64,000 nt of DNA, taken from contig NZ_OCND01000010.1 in assembly GCF_900215535.1 (NCBI RefSeq), forward strand, positions 85,069-149,068. Reading direction: 5' to 3'. Source of the DNA: Pseudoxanthomonas wuyuanensis (GTDB lineage Bacteria; Pseudomonadota; Gammaproteobacteria; Xanthomonadales; Xanthomonadaceae). Positions 40,609-49,971 of this stretch are shown here, one piece after another. Each line of letters starts with the position of its first letter. Within the stretch, counting starts at the first letter, position 1. The notes below the pieces were generated by a model that did not search any database, was not told where the DNA came from, and saw only the letters and a list, made by a program, of their open reading frames with translations. A program made the position numbers and the translations under genes.

Positions 40609-41168
40609 GCTGGCGCGGCATTCTGGGCCTGGTCCTGCTGCTGGCCGCCGTACTGAGCGGCTGGTCGGCCTGGAAACACCGCCAGCTGCCCGCTCCGGCC
40701 GCCGCCGGCGCCGAGCGCTCCGACTACGTCATGCACGACTTCGAGCTGACCGCGCTGGACAAGGACGGCAAGGAATCGGTGACGCTGCGGGCGCCGGAAA
40801 TGCACCGCAGCCCGGCCGACGAGTCCTTTTCCATCGCCACCCCGCTGTTCCTGATGCCCGACGCCGAGGGCAAATACTGGCAGATGCGCTCGAAGACCGG
40901 CTGGCTCAGCGCCAAGGGCGAGGAACTGCGGCTGGCCGGCGATGTCCGCGGCACCAGTCCGGACGACGCGGTCCGGCCGACCGTGTTCGAAACCCAGCGG
41001 CTGAACGTATTCCCCAGCGACCACCTGGCCGTCACCGACGATGACGTCAGGATCACCCAGCCGGGTTCTATACTCACCGGTCGCGGTTTCGAGACCAATC
41101 TGGAAACCAAGCAATACACCATCAAATCCCAAGTGAAGTCCCGTTATGAACCCAGGTCTGCCCGCTAG
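40605..41168 (+). CDS. lptC: LPS export system protein LptC
   Basis: The protein has 187 residues from the ATG at 40605 inside the kdsC stop. A single N-terminal membrane segment (MSWRGILGLVLLLAAVLSGW) anchors a periplasmic beta-jellyroll: DYVMHDFELTALDKDGKES, then LRAPEMHRSPADESF, and ITQPGSILTGRGFETNLETK. LptC links the LptBFG transporter to LptA during LPS export. It overlaps lptA by 23 bases. Confidence 0.92.
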   Translation: MSWRGILGLVLLLAAVLSGWSAWKHRQLPAPAAAGAERSDYVMHDFELTALDKDGKESVTLRAPEMHRSPADESFSIATPLFLMPDAEGKYWQMRSKTGWLSAKGEELRLAGDVRGTSPDDAVRPTVFETQRLNVFPSDHLAVTDDDVRITQPGSILTGRGFETNLETKQYTIKSQVKSRYEPRSAR

Positions 41169-41648
41169 CATCGTCCTGCTCCTGCTTCTGCTGGCGCCTA
41201 CGCTGGCGCTGGCCAAGTCTTCGGACCGCAACCAGCCGATGGATATCGAGTCCGACAGCCAGACCGGCGCGGTCCAGGGCGACGGCAGCACCATCCTGAG
41301 CGGCAACGTGGTGCTCTCCCAGGGTTCGCTGGACATCCGCGCCGCCCGCGGCGAGATCATCCGCCGCAACGGCGACCTGTCCAAGGCCATCTTCACCGGC
41401 AAGCAGGTCAAGATGAAGCAACAGCTGGATGACGGTTCCTGGATGGACGCGGTGGCCGACCGCATCGAATACGACCTGCTGACCGAAACGGTGACCTTCA
41501 TCGGCAACTACACGGTCAAATCGCCGCGCGGTTCCAACAGCGGCCAGCGCATGGTCTACAACACCACCACCGGCAACATGCAGAGCGGCGGCGATGGCAC
41601 CCGCGTGCGCACCGTCATCCAGCCCAAGGCCAAGGAAGGCGGCAACTG

Positions 41649-41649
<1 letters not shown>
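41146..41649 (+). CDS. lptA: LPS transport periplasmic protein LptA
   Basis: This 167-residue protein has a signal peptide cleaved after LALA and the LptA jellyroll repeat pattern: [20 protein letters not shown], then [38 protein letters not shown] and [20 protein letters not shown]. It forms the periplasmic bridge for LPS. It overlaps lptC by 23 bases upstream and lptB by one base downstream (TGATG), indicating strong translational coupling. Confidence 0.92.
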
Positions 41650-42368
<719 letters not shown>

Positions 42369-42416
42369 GCGGCGAAGCCGGCGGCCGTCGGGATATCGCC
42401 GTTCTACGGATTGCGA

Positions 42417-43853
42417 ATGAAACCAAGGCTGCAGACATCGCTGGGACAACAACTGGTCATGACGCCGCAGCTGCGTCAGGCGATCCGTTTGCTGCAGATG
42501 TCCACCGCCGAGCTGGAAGCCGAGCTGACCGAAGCGGTGGAAACCAACCCGCTGCTGGACTGGGCCGAAGCCTCCGACGACGCCGCTGCCGGCCTTCCCG
42601 GCGACGACGCGCCGCCAGCCGAACTCGAGACCAGCGCCGCCAGCGAAAAGGACCGCGACAACGACGACTGGTCGCCCGACGAAGGTCCCTGGCAGACCGC
42701 CGGCGGCAGCGGCGGCTCGTTCGACGACGACGACCAGGGCAGCGCCGCCGAACGCATCGCCGAACCCGACACCCTGCACGATCACCTGCTGTGGCAGCTG
42801 CACCTGTCGCACCTGTCGCCGCGCGATCGCCGCATCGGCGCAGCGTTGATCGACGCGCTCGACGACGACGGCTACCTGCGCGAACCGCTGGACGCCATCG
42901 CCGAAACGCTGAAGCCCGAGGTCCTCGCCAGCGAGGAGGAAATCGCGGTCGTATTGCACCAGTTGCAGCGCTTCGATCCGGTCGGCGTTGGCGCGCGCAG
43001 CCTGGGCGAGTGCCTGCACCTGCAACTGGCGGTGCTCAGCGACGACACCCCCGGCCGGCAACTGGCGTTGCAGATTGCCGACTGCGCGCTGGAACGGCTG
43101 CCCAAGAGCGGCATACCGGGCCTGGCGTCGGAGCTGAAGCGGCCGCAGGCCGAGGTGGAACAGGCGGTGCAACTGCTGCGCTCGCTGGATCCCAAGCCCG
43201 GCGCCCAGCTGGGCGAACTGAGCCACGACACCTATGTCGTCCCGGACTGCGTGGTCTGGCGCCAGCGCGGCGTATGGCGGGCGGCACTGGCCAGCAATAC
43301 GCTGCCGAAAGTCGGCATCCACCGCGGCTACGAACAGATGATCCGCCAATGCGGCGAGAACGATGCCGGCTATCTGCGCAACCATCTGCAGGAAGCGCGC
43401 TGGCTGCTCAAGAGCCTGGAAGCGCGCGGCGACACCCTGCTCAAGGTGACCCGCTGCCTGCTGCGCCAGCAGGCCGGGTTTCTGGAGTTCGGCGAACAGG
43501 CGCTGCGTCCGTTGACGCTGCGTGAAGTCGCCAGCGAAGTCGGCCTGCACGAATCCACGGTTTCACGGGCCATCGCCCGCAAATATGTGCGTACGCCGCG
43601 TGGAACCCTGCCGCTGCGGGCGTTCTTCGCTTCCGGTATCGACACCGATGGCGGTGGCGAGGCATCCAGCACGGCGATACAGGCCATGATCCGGCGCCTG
43701 ATCGACCATGAGAACCCGCGCAAGCCGCTGTCTGACGCCAAGCTGGCCGACCTGCTGAAGGCCTCCGGGGTTCCGGTGGCGCGCCGCACCGTGGCCAAGT
43801 ACCGGGAAGCCATGCATATCCTGTCCTCGCACGAGCGCGTACGCATCGCCTGA
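42417..43853 (+). CDS. rpoN: RNA polymerase sigma-54 factor RpoN
   Basis: The protein has 478 residues from the ATG at 42417 (MKPRLQTSLGQQLVMTPQLR), which matches RpoN N-termini; a TTG two codons upstream is less likely. Region I is the Gln/Leu-rich activator-interaction helix (about 5-45), followed by an acidic region II (about 55-115), the core-binding domain, the helix-turn-helix LREVASEVGLHESTVSRAIA and the RpoN box ARRTVAKYRE. It directs sigma-54 promoters, and follows lptB. Confidence 0.96.
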   Translation: MKPRLQTSLGQQLVMTPQLRQAIRLLQMSTAELEAELTEAVETNPLLDWAEASDDAAAGLPGDDAPPAELETSAASEKDRDNDDWSPDEGPWQTAGGSGGSFDDDDQGSAAERIAEPDTLHDHLLWQLHLSHLSPRDRRIGAALIDALDDDGYLREPLDAIAETLKPEVLASEEEIAVVLHQLQRFDPVGVGARSLGECLHLQLAVLSDDTPGRQLALQIADCALERLPKSGIPGLASELKRPQAEVEQAVQLLRSLDPKPGAQLGELSHDTYVVPDCVVWRQRGVWRAALASNTLPKVGIHRGYEQMIRQCGENDAGYLRNHLQEARWLLKSLEARGDTLLKVTRCLLRQQAGFLEFGEQALRPLTLREVASEVGLHESTVSRAIARKYVRTPRGTLPLRAFFASGIDTDGGGEASSTAIQAMIRRLIDHENPRKPLSDAKLADLLKASGVPVARRTVAKYREAMHILSSHERVRIA

Positions 43854-44121
43854 AGCGCTGCCGGGCCGCCGGAACGCCGCTGCGAAGGCGCCATCCGGCT
43901 GCGAACCCCGCCGCAGTTTGTGTTGCCGTTGTCACTTTGCGTTTTCCGTCTTCTGGCCGGTTGATCCTTGGCCGGTTCGGGTCCATCTTTATCGCAAGAC
44001 CACCACTTTCCGCTGAGCGGAAAAGGAGCAGGCAGGAACCCGAACCCCTCTGGCGTTGTCATCGTTACAACGCGTTGTCCGCAAATCCGTGCGGCTTATT
44101 GACCTGAAGGAGGCAAGAGCG

Positions 44122-44448
44122 ATGCGTATCGAAACCTACGGCCACGAAATCGAAGTGACCCCCGCCCTGCGCGATTACGTCGAAACCAAGCTGAGGCGGC
44201 TGGAACGGCATTTCGACGAACATCCTTTCGAGGTCCGTGCGCAATTAGGTACCCGCAAGCCCGACTACCTTGCCGAAGCCACCCTCTCCCTGCCCGGCCG
44301 TACCCTGCACGCCGACGCCAGCGCGCAGACCATGTACGCCGCCATCGATGTCCTGGCCGACAAGCTCGACCGCCTGCTGCTCAAGCACAAGAAGAAGAAG
44401 GAAGATCAGCAGCAACAGCGCGTTCCGCGCGGCGAATACGCCGACTGA
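44122..44448 (+). CDS. hpf: Ribosome hibernation promoting factor, short form
   Basis: The protein has 108 residues from the ATG at 44122, chosen because a GGAGG ribosome-binding site lies just upstream. It is a short-type HPF/RaiA-family protein: MRIETYGHEIEVTPALRDYV, LERHFDEHPFEVRAQL, ASAQTMYAAIDVLADKLDRL and a basic tail LLKHKKKKEDQQ. It binds the small ribosomal subunit and dimerises 70S ribosomes in stationary phase. It follows rpoN, as is usual. In relatives a ptsN gene normally comes next, but here a repeat-filled gap follows. Confidence 0.93.
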   Translation: MRIETYGHEIEVTPALRDYVETKLRRLERHFDEHPFEVRAQLGTRKPDYLAEATLSLPGRTLHADASAQTMYAAIDVLADKLDRLLLKHKKKKEDQQQQRVPRGEYAD

Positions 44449-44499
44449 ACCGCCCAGGCAGCGCGGCGCCGCCGTGCTGCCATGGTTCGAGTGCTCCCA

Positions 44500-44857
44500 G
44501 GAAGCCAGTGGTCATGGCGGTGCGGGACACGCTGTAAATACCCGCCCGGCCCACCATCATAGATAGCGGGCGTTCGGCGGCGCGCGAAGCAGTGCTTCGC
44601 AGGCGCTTGCCTCACCCATGTGGGCTCATACGCGGCGTCCATGCCGCGTAAGGTCCCGCACCGCCATGGCCGCCGGCTTCTGGACGCATGGCCGACTCTC
44701 AAAGAATGGCCTTCCGAAGTCGCGATCTGTCATCTGCCCAAAGGCGACGACCGGCCGGCTGGGGCTGCGGCCCGACTTAAAGACACGACATCGTCAGGAG
44801 AGCGCAGCAGCCCCCAGCCTGACGGCCGGCGACTCCCGCCGAAGCTGACATACCCGG
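44500..44857 (-). repeat. Interspersed repeat, copy 3 (inverted), with terminal hairpin
   Basis: Reading on the minus strand, the body (44857-44680) repeats the blocks at 29463-29662, followed by an inverted repeat whose 5' arm is the complement of 44653-44680 and whose 3' arm is the complement of 44500-44528. The arms match at 25 of 28 positions. Their sequence differs from copy 2 (GGCGGTGC / GCACCGCC here, GGTATTGC / GCAATACC there), but pairing is kept. The 653-base gap 44449-45101 between hpf and hprK holds this element; 44858-45101 shows no clear gene. Confidence 0.85.
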
Positions 44858-45101
44858 AAATCGAAAAAGACGCCCACCTCGCCGCAAGCCGGTCGCTGCT
44901 GGCAGCGCCGCCCTGCCGGGGCAGCCCAGCCGGCGTATTCGCCGCGGCCATTCAGGCCGTTTACACTGGCCATACGCCGCGGCGGCACGGTTCTTCCGAT
45001 TGTCCCCGTTCCCGTGCGGCGATGTTCACAACCTGGGCTGCGGCGATGGCGTGCCATGCGCATCGCCGGCAGCCATCCCGCCCCAGATGGATTAACGCCG
45101 C

Positions 45102-46055
45102 ATGATGAACACCAGTATCACTGCCCGCGAACTGTTCGATCAGCAGAAGGAAAAGCTGGCGTTGCGCTGGGTGGCGGGGCAGAAGGGCGAAAGCCGCGTG
45201 CTGGAAGCCGGCGACACCGTTTCCCGCCGCCCGTCCCTGGCCGGTTACCTCAATGCGGTCTATCCCAACAAGGTGCAGATCCTGGGCACCGAGGAACTGA
45301 CCTGGCTGGATTCGCTGGATTCGCGCCAGCGCTGGGAAACCATCGAGAAGATCATCCAGTTCCGGCCGCTGGCCCTGGTCATCAGCAAGAACCAGTCCTG
45401 CCCCGAGGACCTGCGCGAAGCGGCCAACGAGTCCGACACGCCGTTGTGGCTGTCGCCCAAGCGCGGCCACGAACTGCTCAACCACCTCTCGTACCACATG
45501 GCCCGCACGCTGGCGCCGCGGGTGACGCTGCATGGCGTGTTCATGGAAATCTATTCGATTGGCGTGCTGATCACCGGCGAGGCCGGATCCGGCAAGAGCG
45601 AGCTGGCGCTGGAACTGCTCAGCCGCGGCCACCGCCTGGTCGCCGATGACGCGCCCGAGTTCACCCAGATCGCTCCCGACGTGCTGGACGGCACCTGCCC
45701 GGAGCTGCTGCAGGATCTGCTGGAGGTACGCGGCCTGGGCGTTTTGAACGTGCGCGAGATGTTCGGCGACACCGCGGTCAAGAAGAACAAGTACCTGCGC
45801 CTGATCGTCCACCTGACCCGGCCGATGACCGAACCCAATCCGCATGGCTACGAGCGGCTGACCGGCGATTCCGGCGCCCGCCATGTGCTGGACCTGGATG
45901 TGCCGCTGATCACCTTGCCGGTGATGCCCGGGCGCAACCTGGCGGTGCTGACCGAAGCAGCCACCCGCCTGCACATCCTGCGTACCAAGGGCATCGACCC
46001 GGCCGCCATGTTCATCGCCCGCCACAGCAACCTGCTCGAACGCACCACGCCATGA
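45102..46055 (+). CDS. hprK: HPr kinase/phosphorylase HprK
   Basis: This 317-residue protein has the N-terminal domain (about 1-130), the conserved His144 region ([17 protein letters not shown]), Walker A GEAGSGKS (159-166), and the HprK signature [16 protein letters not shown]. It phosphorylates and dephosphorylates Ser46 of HPr. A second ATG at 45105 is an alternative start. It overlaps rapZ by four bases. In proteobacteria this kinase serves a regulatory PTS instead of sugar uptake. Confidence 0.95.
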   Translation: MMNTSITARELFDQQKEKLALRWVAGQKGESRVLEAGDTVSRRPSLAGYLNAVYPNKVQILGTEELTWLDSLDSRQRWETIEKIIQFRPLALVISKNQSCPEDLREAANESDTPLWLSPKRGHELLNHLSYHMARTLAPRVTLHGVFMEIYSIGVLITGEAGSGKSELALELLSRGHRLVADDAPEFTQIAPDVLDGTCPELLQDLLEVRGLGVLNVREMFGDTAVKKNKYLRLIVHLTRPMTEPNPHGYERLTGDSGARHVLDLDVPLITLPVMPGRNLAVLTEAATRLHILRTKGIDPAAMFIARHSNLLERTTP

Positions 46056-46963
46056 CTTCCCTGCCCAGCACCAGCGAGGAAACGCAGCAAACCGAGGCCG
46101 CCTCACCCAAGGTGGTCATCGTCAGCGGACTGTCCGGCTCCGGCAAGTCGGTGGCGTTGAAGACCTTCGAGGATCTGGACTACTACTGCGTCGACAACCT
46201 GCCGGTCGAGCTGCTGCCCTCGTTCGTGCGCAGCCTGATGCGCGATGACGTGCTGCCGCAGCAAATCGCCGTCGGCATCGACGTGCGCAGCCGCCACAGC
46301 GACCTGGGCAAGCTGGCGCAGTGGCGGGCGGCGCTGGCGCAGCTGGGACTGGAAGGCAAGCTGATCTTCTTCGACGCCAGCGACGAGGTGCTGCTGCGGC
46401 GCTATTCGGACACCCGCCGCCGCCATCCGCTGGGGCATTCCGGGCTGTCGCTGCAGGAGGCGATCAACCGCGAGCGCGAAATCATCGCTCCGCTGCGCGC
46501 CGAGGCCGACGTCGTCATCGACACCAGCGCGCTCAACGTGCACCAGATGCGCCGCCGCCTGATCGGCGAATTCGCGCCCACCAGCGGCGCGGCGCTGTCG
46601 CTGCTGTTCGAATCCTTCGCCTACAAACGCGGCGTGCCGGCCGACGCGGACTTCGTGTTCGACGCCCGCGTGCTGCCCAATCCGCACTGGGATCCGGAGC
46701 TGCGGCCCTATTCCGGGCGCGACCGGCGCGTGCAGGAATACCTGCAGTCGCAGGCGGTGGTGGGCCAGTACGTCGAGCAGGTCAGCCAGTTCCTCGACAC
46801 CTGGCTGCCGCGGCTGCGCGGCGAAACCCGCAGCTATGTCACCGTCGCCTTCGGCTGCACCGGCGGCAAGCACCGCTCGGTGTTCCTGGCCGAAACCCTG
46901 GCCCGGCATGCCCGCGAGCAGGGCTGGGAGGAAGTGGCGACCTTCCACCGCGAACTGGAATGA
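46052..46963 (+). CDS. rapZ: RNase adapter protein RapZ
   Basis: This 303-residue protein has the N-terminal P-loop GLSGSGKS (about 26-33), the conserved [16 protein letters not shown], the [10 protein letters not shown] segment, and the C-terminal RNA-binding domain with [19 protein letters not shown]. In E. coli RapZ delivers a small RNA to RNase E to control glmS. It overlaps hprK at its start and is followed by a strong hairpin before the EIIA gene. Confidence 0.94.
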   Translation: MTSLPSTSEETQQTEAASPKVVIVSGLSGSGKSVALKTFEDLDYYCVDNLPVELLPSFVRSLMRDDVLPQQIAVGIDVRSRHSDLGKLAQWRAALAQLGLEGKLIFFDASDEVLLRRYSDTRRRHPLGHSGLSLQEAINREREIIAPLRAEADVVIDTSALNVHQMRRRLIGEFAPTSGAALSLLFESFAYKRGVPADADFVFDARVLPNPHWDPELRPYSGRDRRVQEYLQSQAVVGQYVEQVSQFLDTWLPRLRGETRSYVTVAFGCTGGKHRSVFLAETLARHAREQGWEEVATFHRELE

Positions 46964-47003
46964 GGGAGGGGCTGACCAGCCGTTCGGCTGGTCAACCCCT
47001 CCC
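46964..47003. repeat. Strong hairpin between rapZ and the EIIA gene
   Basis: GGGAGGGGCTGACCAGCC (46964-46981) and GGCTGGTCAACCCCTCCC (46986-47003) pair over 18 bases with one G-U and a 4-base loop GTTC. It begins directly after the rapZ stop and has no T-run. It is more likely a processing or mRNA-stability element than a terminator. Confidence 0.85.
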
Positions 47004-47045
47004 ACACGCTTCCAGCGCGTCATCTTCGTCTGCTAACGTTCCGGC

Positions 47046-47438
47046 ATGGCTTGTGGCATTCTTCTTGTGACTCACCCTGGGGTTGGCGCGTCGATTCTGG
47101 CGGTCGCCACCGTGTTGCTGCGTTCGTTGCCGCTGAAGGCGGAGGCATTCGAAGTCCCGTTCGATGCCGATCCGGATGCGCTGCTGCCGCAGGCGTCTGC
47201 GGCCCTGCGCCGGGTCGATGGCGGCGACGGCGTACTGGTGCTGACCGACCTGTACGGCGCCACTCCCAGCAACCTGGCCGGCCAGCTGGCCAGACTCGGC
47301 ACCCCCGTCAGGCGGGTGTCCGCGCTCAGCCTGCCCATGCTGCTGCGGGTGATGAACTATCCGGAACAGGGACTGGACCAACTGCCGGCAACCGCCGCTG
47401 CCGGCGCACGCAATGGAGTCATTCACGACGATGCTTGA
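47046..47438 (+). CDS. PTS EIIA component, mannose family
   Basis: This 130-residue protein resembles the EIIA domain of mannose-family PTS permeases. The phosphorylatable His is H10 (LLVTHPGVG), and the VLVLTDLYGATPSNLAG segment is characteristic. No EIIB, EIIC or EIID gene is near, so it probably acts as a regulatory acceptor in a signalling PTS. It overlaps ptsH by 8 bases. Confidence 0.9.
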   Translation: MACGILLVTHPGVGASILAVATVLLRSLPLKAEAFEVPFDADPDALLPQASAALRRVDGGDGVLVLTDLYGATPSNLAGQLARLGTPVRRVSALSLPMLLRVMNYPEQGLDQLPATAAAGARNGVIHDDA

Positions 47439-47697
47439 ACGCGAACTCACCGTCAGCAACCGCCTGGGCCTGCATGCCCGCGCCACCGCCAAGCTGGTGC
47501 AGATCCTGTCTGCCTACCGCTGCAATGTGACGCTGGCGGCCAAGGGCCGCGAGGTCAACGCCAAGAGCATCATGGGAGTGATGCTGCTGGCCGCCGGCCA
47601 GGGCACTCCGGTCACCGTTCGCATCGATGGCGAGGATGAGGTTGCGGCCATGGACGATCTGGTCGCCTTGTTCGAACGACGGTTCGACGAGGACTGA
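47431..47697 (+). CDS. ptsH: Phosphocarrier protein HPr
   Basis: The protein has 88 residues from the ATG at 47431, which overlaps the EIIA gene. His15 (RLGLHARATAKLV) takes phosphate from EI, and Ser46 (NAKSIMGVMLLAA) is the target of HprK; both sites are present. This matches the hprK gene nearby and supports a phosphorylation-controlled regulatory PTS. The frame extends 6 codons upstream, but the chosen start gives the standard HPr N-terminus. Confidence 0.95.
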   Translation: MLERELTVSNRLGLHARATAKLVQILSAYRCNVTLAAKGREVNAKSIMGVMLLAAGQGTPVTVRIDGEDEVAAMDDLVALFERRFDED

Positions 47698-47865
47698 GGA
47701 CCTTCCCATGCCGCCGGGACAGGTCGCGCCGCTGCGGATTGCGTTTGCCCAGGCCGTGGCTGCACGCGTGCCCTCGCAGGCCGGTAGCCGGCGCAAGCCG
47801 CACGCGGGCGCCTGCGGCCCGGGCAAACCCGACCTGACCCGCCCGGCCGGCATGGGAACGCCCTG

Positions 47866-49584
47866 ATGCGCACGCTGTTGCCCGGACATGGCGCCTCGCG
47901 CGGCAGCGCACTGGGACGCGCCCGGGTCCGCTTGCCGCATGCGCTGGATGTCGCCGAGCAGCGTATCGCCGCCAGCGAGGTGGCCGCCGAGCTGGAACGC
48001 CTGCACCAGGCCGTTGCCGCCACGCGCGAGGAGATGCATCGCCTGCGCCAGCGCCTGCATGGCGCGCTGGTCATGGAGGTGGGCGAGTTCCTCGACCTGC
48101 ACGCCCTGCTGCTGGACGACCCCGAGCTGCTGCATGGCCTGGACGAACTGATCCGCACCGGCCGCTATTCGGCCGACTATGCGCTGCGTTTGCAGCGCGA
48201 CCGGCTGGCCGCGGTGTTCGACGGCATGGACGACCCTTACCTGAAAAGCCGCATGGACGATCTGGACCATGTGATCGGCCGCATCCATGCGCATCTGCAG
48301 AAACGCGAGGCCGACACCGCCGGCGTGGCCGGTGAAATCCTGATCTGCGACAACGTTGCCCCCTCGGAGCTGGCGCAGCTGCAGTCGCAGGGCGTGGTGG
48401 CCATCGTCACCGCCGCCGGCAGCGCGCTGTCGCACAGCGCCATCCTGGCGCGCAGCCTGCACCTGCCGCTGGTGGTGGGCACCACCCATGCCTGGCAGCA
48501 CATCAACGATGGCGACGTGCTGATCGTCGACGGCAATACCGGCGAGGTGGTGGTCAACCCCGATGCGGCCGATCTGCGCGAATACCGCATGCGGCTGCGC
48601 GATGCGGCCAAGGAAGAACGCGAACTGGGGCGGCTGCGCTCCAAGCCCAGCCGCACCCGCGACGGCGTGGACATCGCGCTGTACGCCAACGCCGAATCGC
48701 TGGATGACGCCGCCCGTGCGCACGCGCTGGGCGCCAGCGGCATCGGTCTGTACCGCACCGAATTCCTGTTCCTGCAACGCAACGAACTGCCCGACGAAGA
48801 AGAGCAGTTCCGCGCCTATCGCGACATGGTGCTGGGCATGAGCGGCCGCCCGGTCACCATCCGCACGCTGGACCTGGGCGCCGACAAGGCCGACCGCACC
48901 GGCCTGACCCTGAGCGATGAGGACAATCCCGCGCTGGGCTTGCGCGGCATCCGGCTGTCGCTGGCCAGCGACGGCGTGTTCGACACCCAGCTGCGCGCCA
49001 TCGCCCGCGCCTCGGCCTATGGCCAGGTCCGCATCCTGGTGCCGATGGTCAGCAGCCGCGAGGAAATCCTGCTGGTGCGCCGCCGCCTGAAGCGGGTCAC
49101 CGCCAAACTGCGCAAGCAGGGCTACGAGATCGCAGAGCGGCTGCCGCTGGGCGCGATGATCGAAGTGCCCGCGGCGGCGATCGCGCTGCACAGCTTCGTC
49201 GATGCGGTCGATTTCCTGTCCATCGGCACCAACGACCTGGTGCAGTACCTGCTGGCCGCCGACCGCAACAACGAGGCGCTGGGCGAACTCTATTCGCCGC
49301 TGCATCCGGGCGTGATCCGGCTGCTGCGCCATATCATCGGCATCAGCACCGAGCACGGCATTCCGGTGTCGGTCTGCGGCGAGATTGCCGGCGACCCGGC
49401 GCTTGCCCCGCTGCTGCTGGCGCTGGGGCTGACCGAGTTCAGCCTGCATCCGGCCACGCTGCTGGAACTGCGCCGGGTCATCCGCAACAGCGATCTGTCG
49501 GCGCTGCGCGCGCGTGCCGGTAAATTGTTGCAGGCGCGCGACCGCGCCGGCATCGAGCGCTGGCTGAAAGCCACCACATCCTGA
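47866..49584 (+). CDS. ptsI: Phosphoenolpyruvate-protein phosphotransferase (EI)
   Basis: This 572-residue protein is EI of the PTS. The phosphorylated His is H190, in ALSHSAILARSLHLPLVVG; the usual GGxTSHAAI context is here AGSALSHSAI. The C-terminal PEP-binding barrel has SGIGLYRTEFLFLQRNELPD, TIRTLDLGADK, IGTNDLVQYLLAADRNN and a late catalytic Cys in PVSVCGEIAGD. It follows ptsH after 168 bases. It starts the HPr and EIIA phosphate chain; no sugar permease is nearby. Confidence 0.95.
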   Translation: MRTLLPGHGASRGSALGRARVRLPHALDVAEQRIAASEVAAELERLHQAVAATREEMHRLRQRLHGALVMEVGEFLDLHALLLDDPELLHGLDELIRTGRYSADYALRLQRDRLAAVFDGMDDPYLKSRMDDLDHVIGRIHAHLQKREADTAGVAGEILICDNVAPSELAQLQSQGVVAIVTAAGSALSHSAILARSLHLPLVVGTTHAWQHINDGDVLIVDGNTGEVVVNPDAADLREYRMRLRDAAKEERELGRLRSKPSRTRDGVDIALYANAESLDDAARAHALGASGIGLYRTEFLFLQRNELPDEEEQFRAYRDMVLGMSGRPVTIRTLDLGADKADRTGLTLSDEDNPALGLRGIRLSLASDGVFDTQLRAIARASAYGQVRILVPMVSSREEILLVRRRLKRVTAKLRKQGYEIAERLPLGAMIEVPAAAIALHSFVDAVDFLSIGTNDLVQYLLAADRNNEALGELYSPLHPGVIRLLRHIIGISTEHGIPVSVCGEIAGDPALAPLLLALGLTEFSLHPATLLELRRVIRNSDLSALRARAGKLLQARDRAGIERWLKATTS

Positions 49585-49600
49585 ATCTCGTACGCCGGTC

Positions 49601-49760
49601 TGTAGGAGCGGTGCCGGCATGTCGGCGCCGGTCAGTCGCGATTGCGCCCCGATAATCCCTCGGCGCTGCATGGTGAAGAACGCGTCGCGGCGTGTCCGGA
49701 TGGCGAACGGCAGGCTTCAATCGTTCTTCTGACGCGGTCGCGACTCACGTCGCTCCTACA
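49601..49760. repeat. REP-like palindromic repeat, copy 4 (extended)
   Basis: The first arm TGTAGGAGCGGTGCCGGCAT (49601-49620), with GTCGGCGCCGGTCAGTCGCG after it, pairs with GCGACTCACGTCGCTCCTAC near 49739-49759. The loop is about 90 bases, longer than in the other copies. It lies in the 374-base gap between ptsI and mgtE; the rest of the gap holds the mgtE leader. Confidence 0.8.
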
Positions 49761-49800
49761 TCCGCTTCTATTCATGCACGGTGCGGCTGTCCATATCTGC

Positions 49801-49881
49801 GGCGGCAGGCGATAATGCCGCCATGAACACCTGATCCGCCGCGTCTCCCACCGACGCGGTTTGCCGAAACCGCCACGGGAG
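49801..49881 (+). promoter_or_regulatory. Structured leader upstream of mgtE with alternative hairpins
   Basis: Three hairpins are visible: GGCGGCA (49801-49807) with TGCCGCC (49816-49822); CCGCGT (49839-49844) with ACGCGG (49854-49859); and GCGGTTT (49856-49862) with AAACCGC (49867-49873). The second and third share bases 49856-49859, so they exclude each other. The loop CTCCC (49845-49849) can also pair with GGGAG (49877-49881). This is the layout of a switch. No known riboswitch class was recognised. Confidence 0.5.
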
Positions 49882-49887
49882 TCGCGC

Positions 49888-49971
49888 ATGGCCCAAGCCG
49901 TCCGCCAAGAGCCTGTCTTCATGCGCCGCATGGCCGCCATTGCGGAGCAGCGCAGGCCATGCCGCGCATGA
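49888..49971 (+). CDS. Short upstream reading frame before mgtE (27 codons)
   Basis: The frame starts at ATG 49888, runs 27 codons (MAQAVRQEPVFMRRMAAIAE and so on) and ends at TGA 49969-49971, which overlaps an mgtE ATG at 49968 (ATGA). It is Arg-rich and preceded by GGGAG (49877-49881). It may be a leader peptide that couples mgtE translation to the structured leader, or a former N-terminus displaced by a frameshift. No homology is claimed. Confidence 0.4.
   Translation: MAQAVRQEPVFMRRMAAIAEQRRPCRA

Noticed and set aside
44620..45105. A 161-codon frame between hpf and hprK, considered as a possible ptsN
   Set aside because: No EIIA-Ntr motifs are visible and it crosses the interspersed repeat.
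47708..47866. A 52-codon frame between ptsH and ptsI whose TGA overlaps the ptsI ATG
   Set aside because: Composition is Pro/Arg/Gly-rich as expected for chance frames in GC-rich DNA, with no recognisable domain; the coupling by TGATG is not enough to call a gene.
49761..49958. An M-box (ykoK) or yybP-ykoY riboswitch upstream of mgtE
   Set aside because: The expected conserved blocks of these classes were not found; only generic hairpins can be supported.
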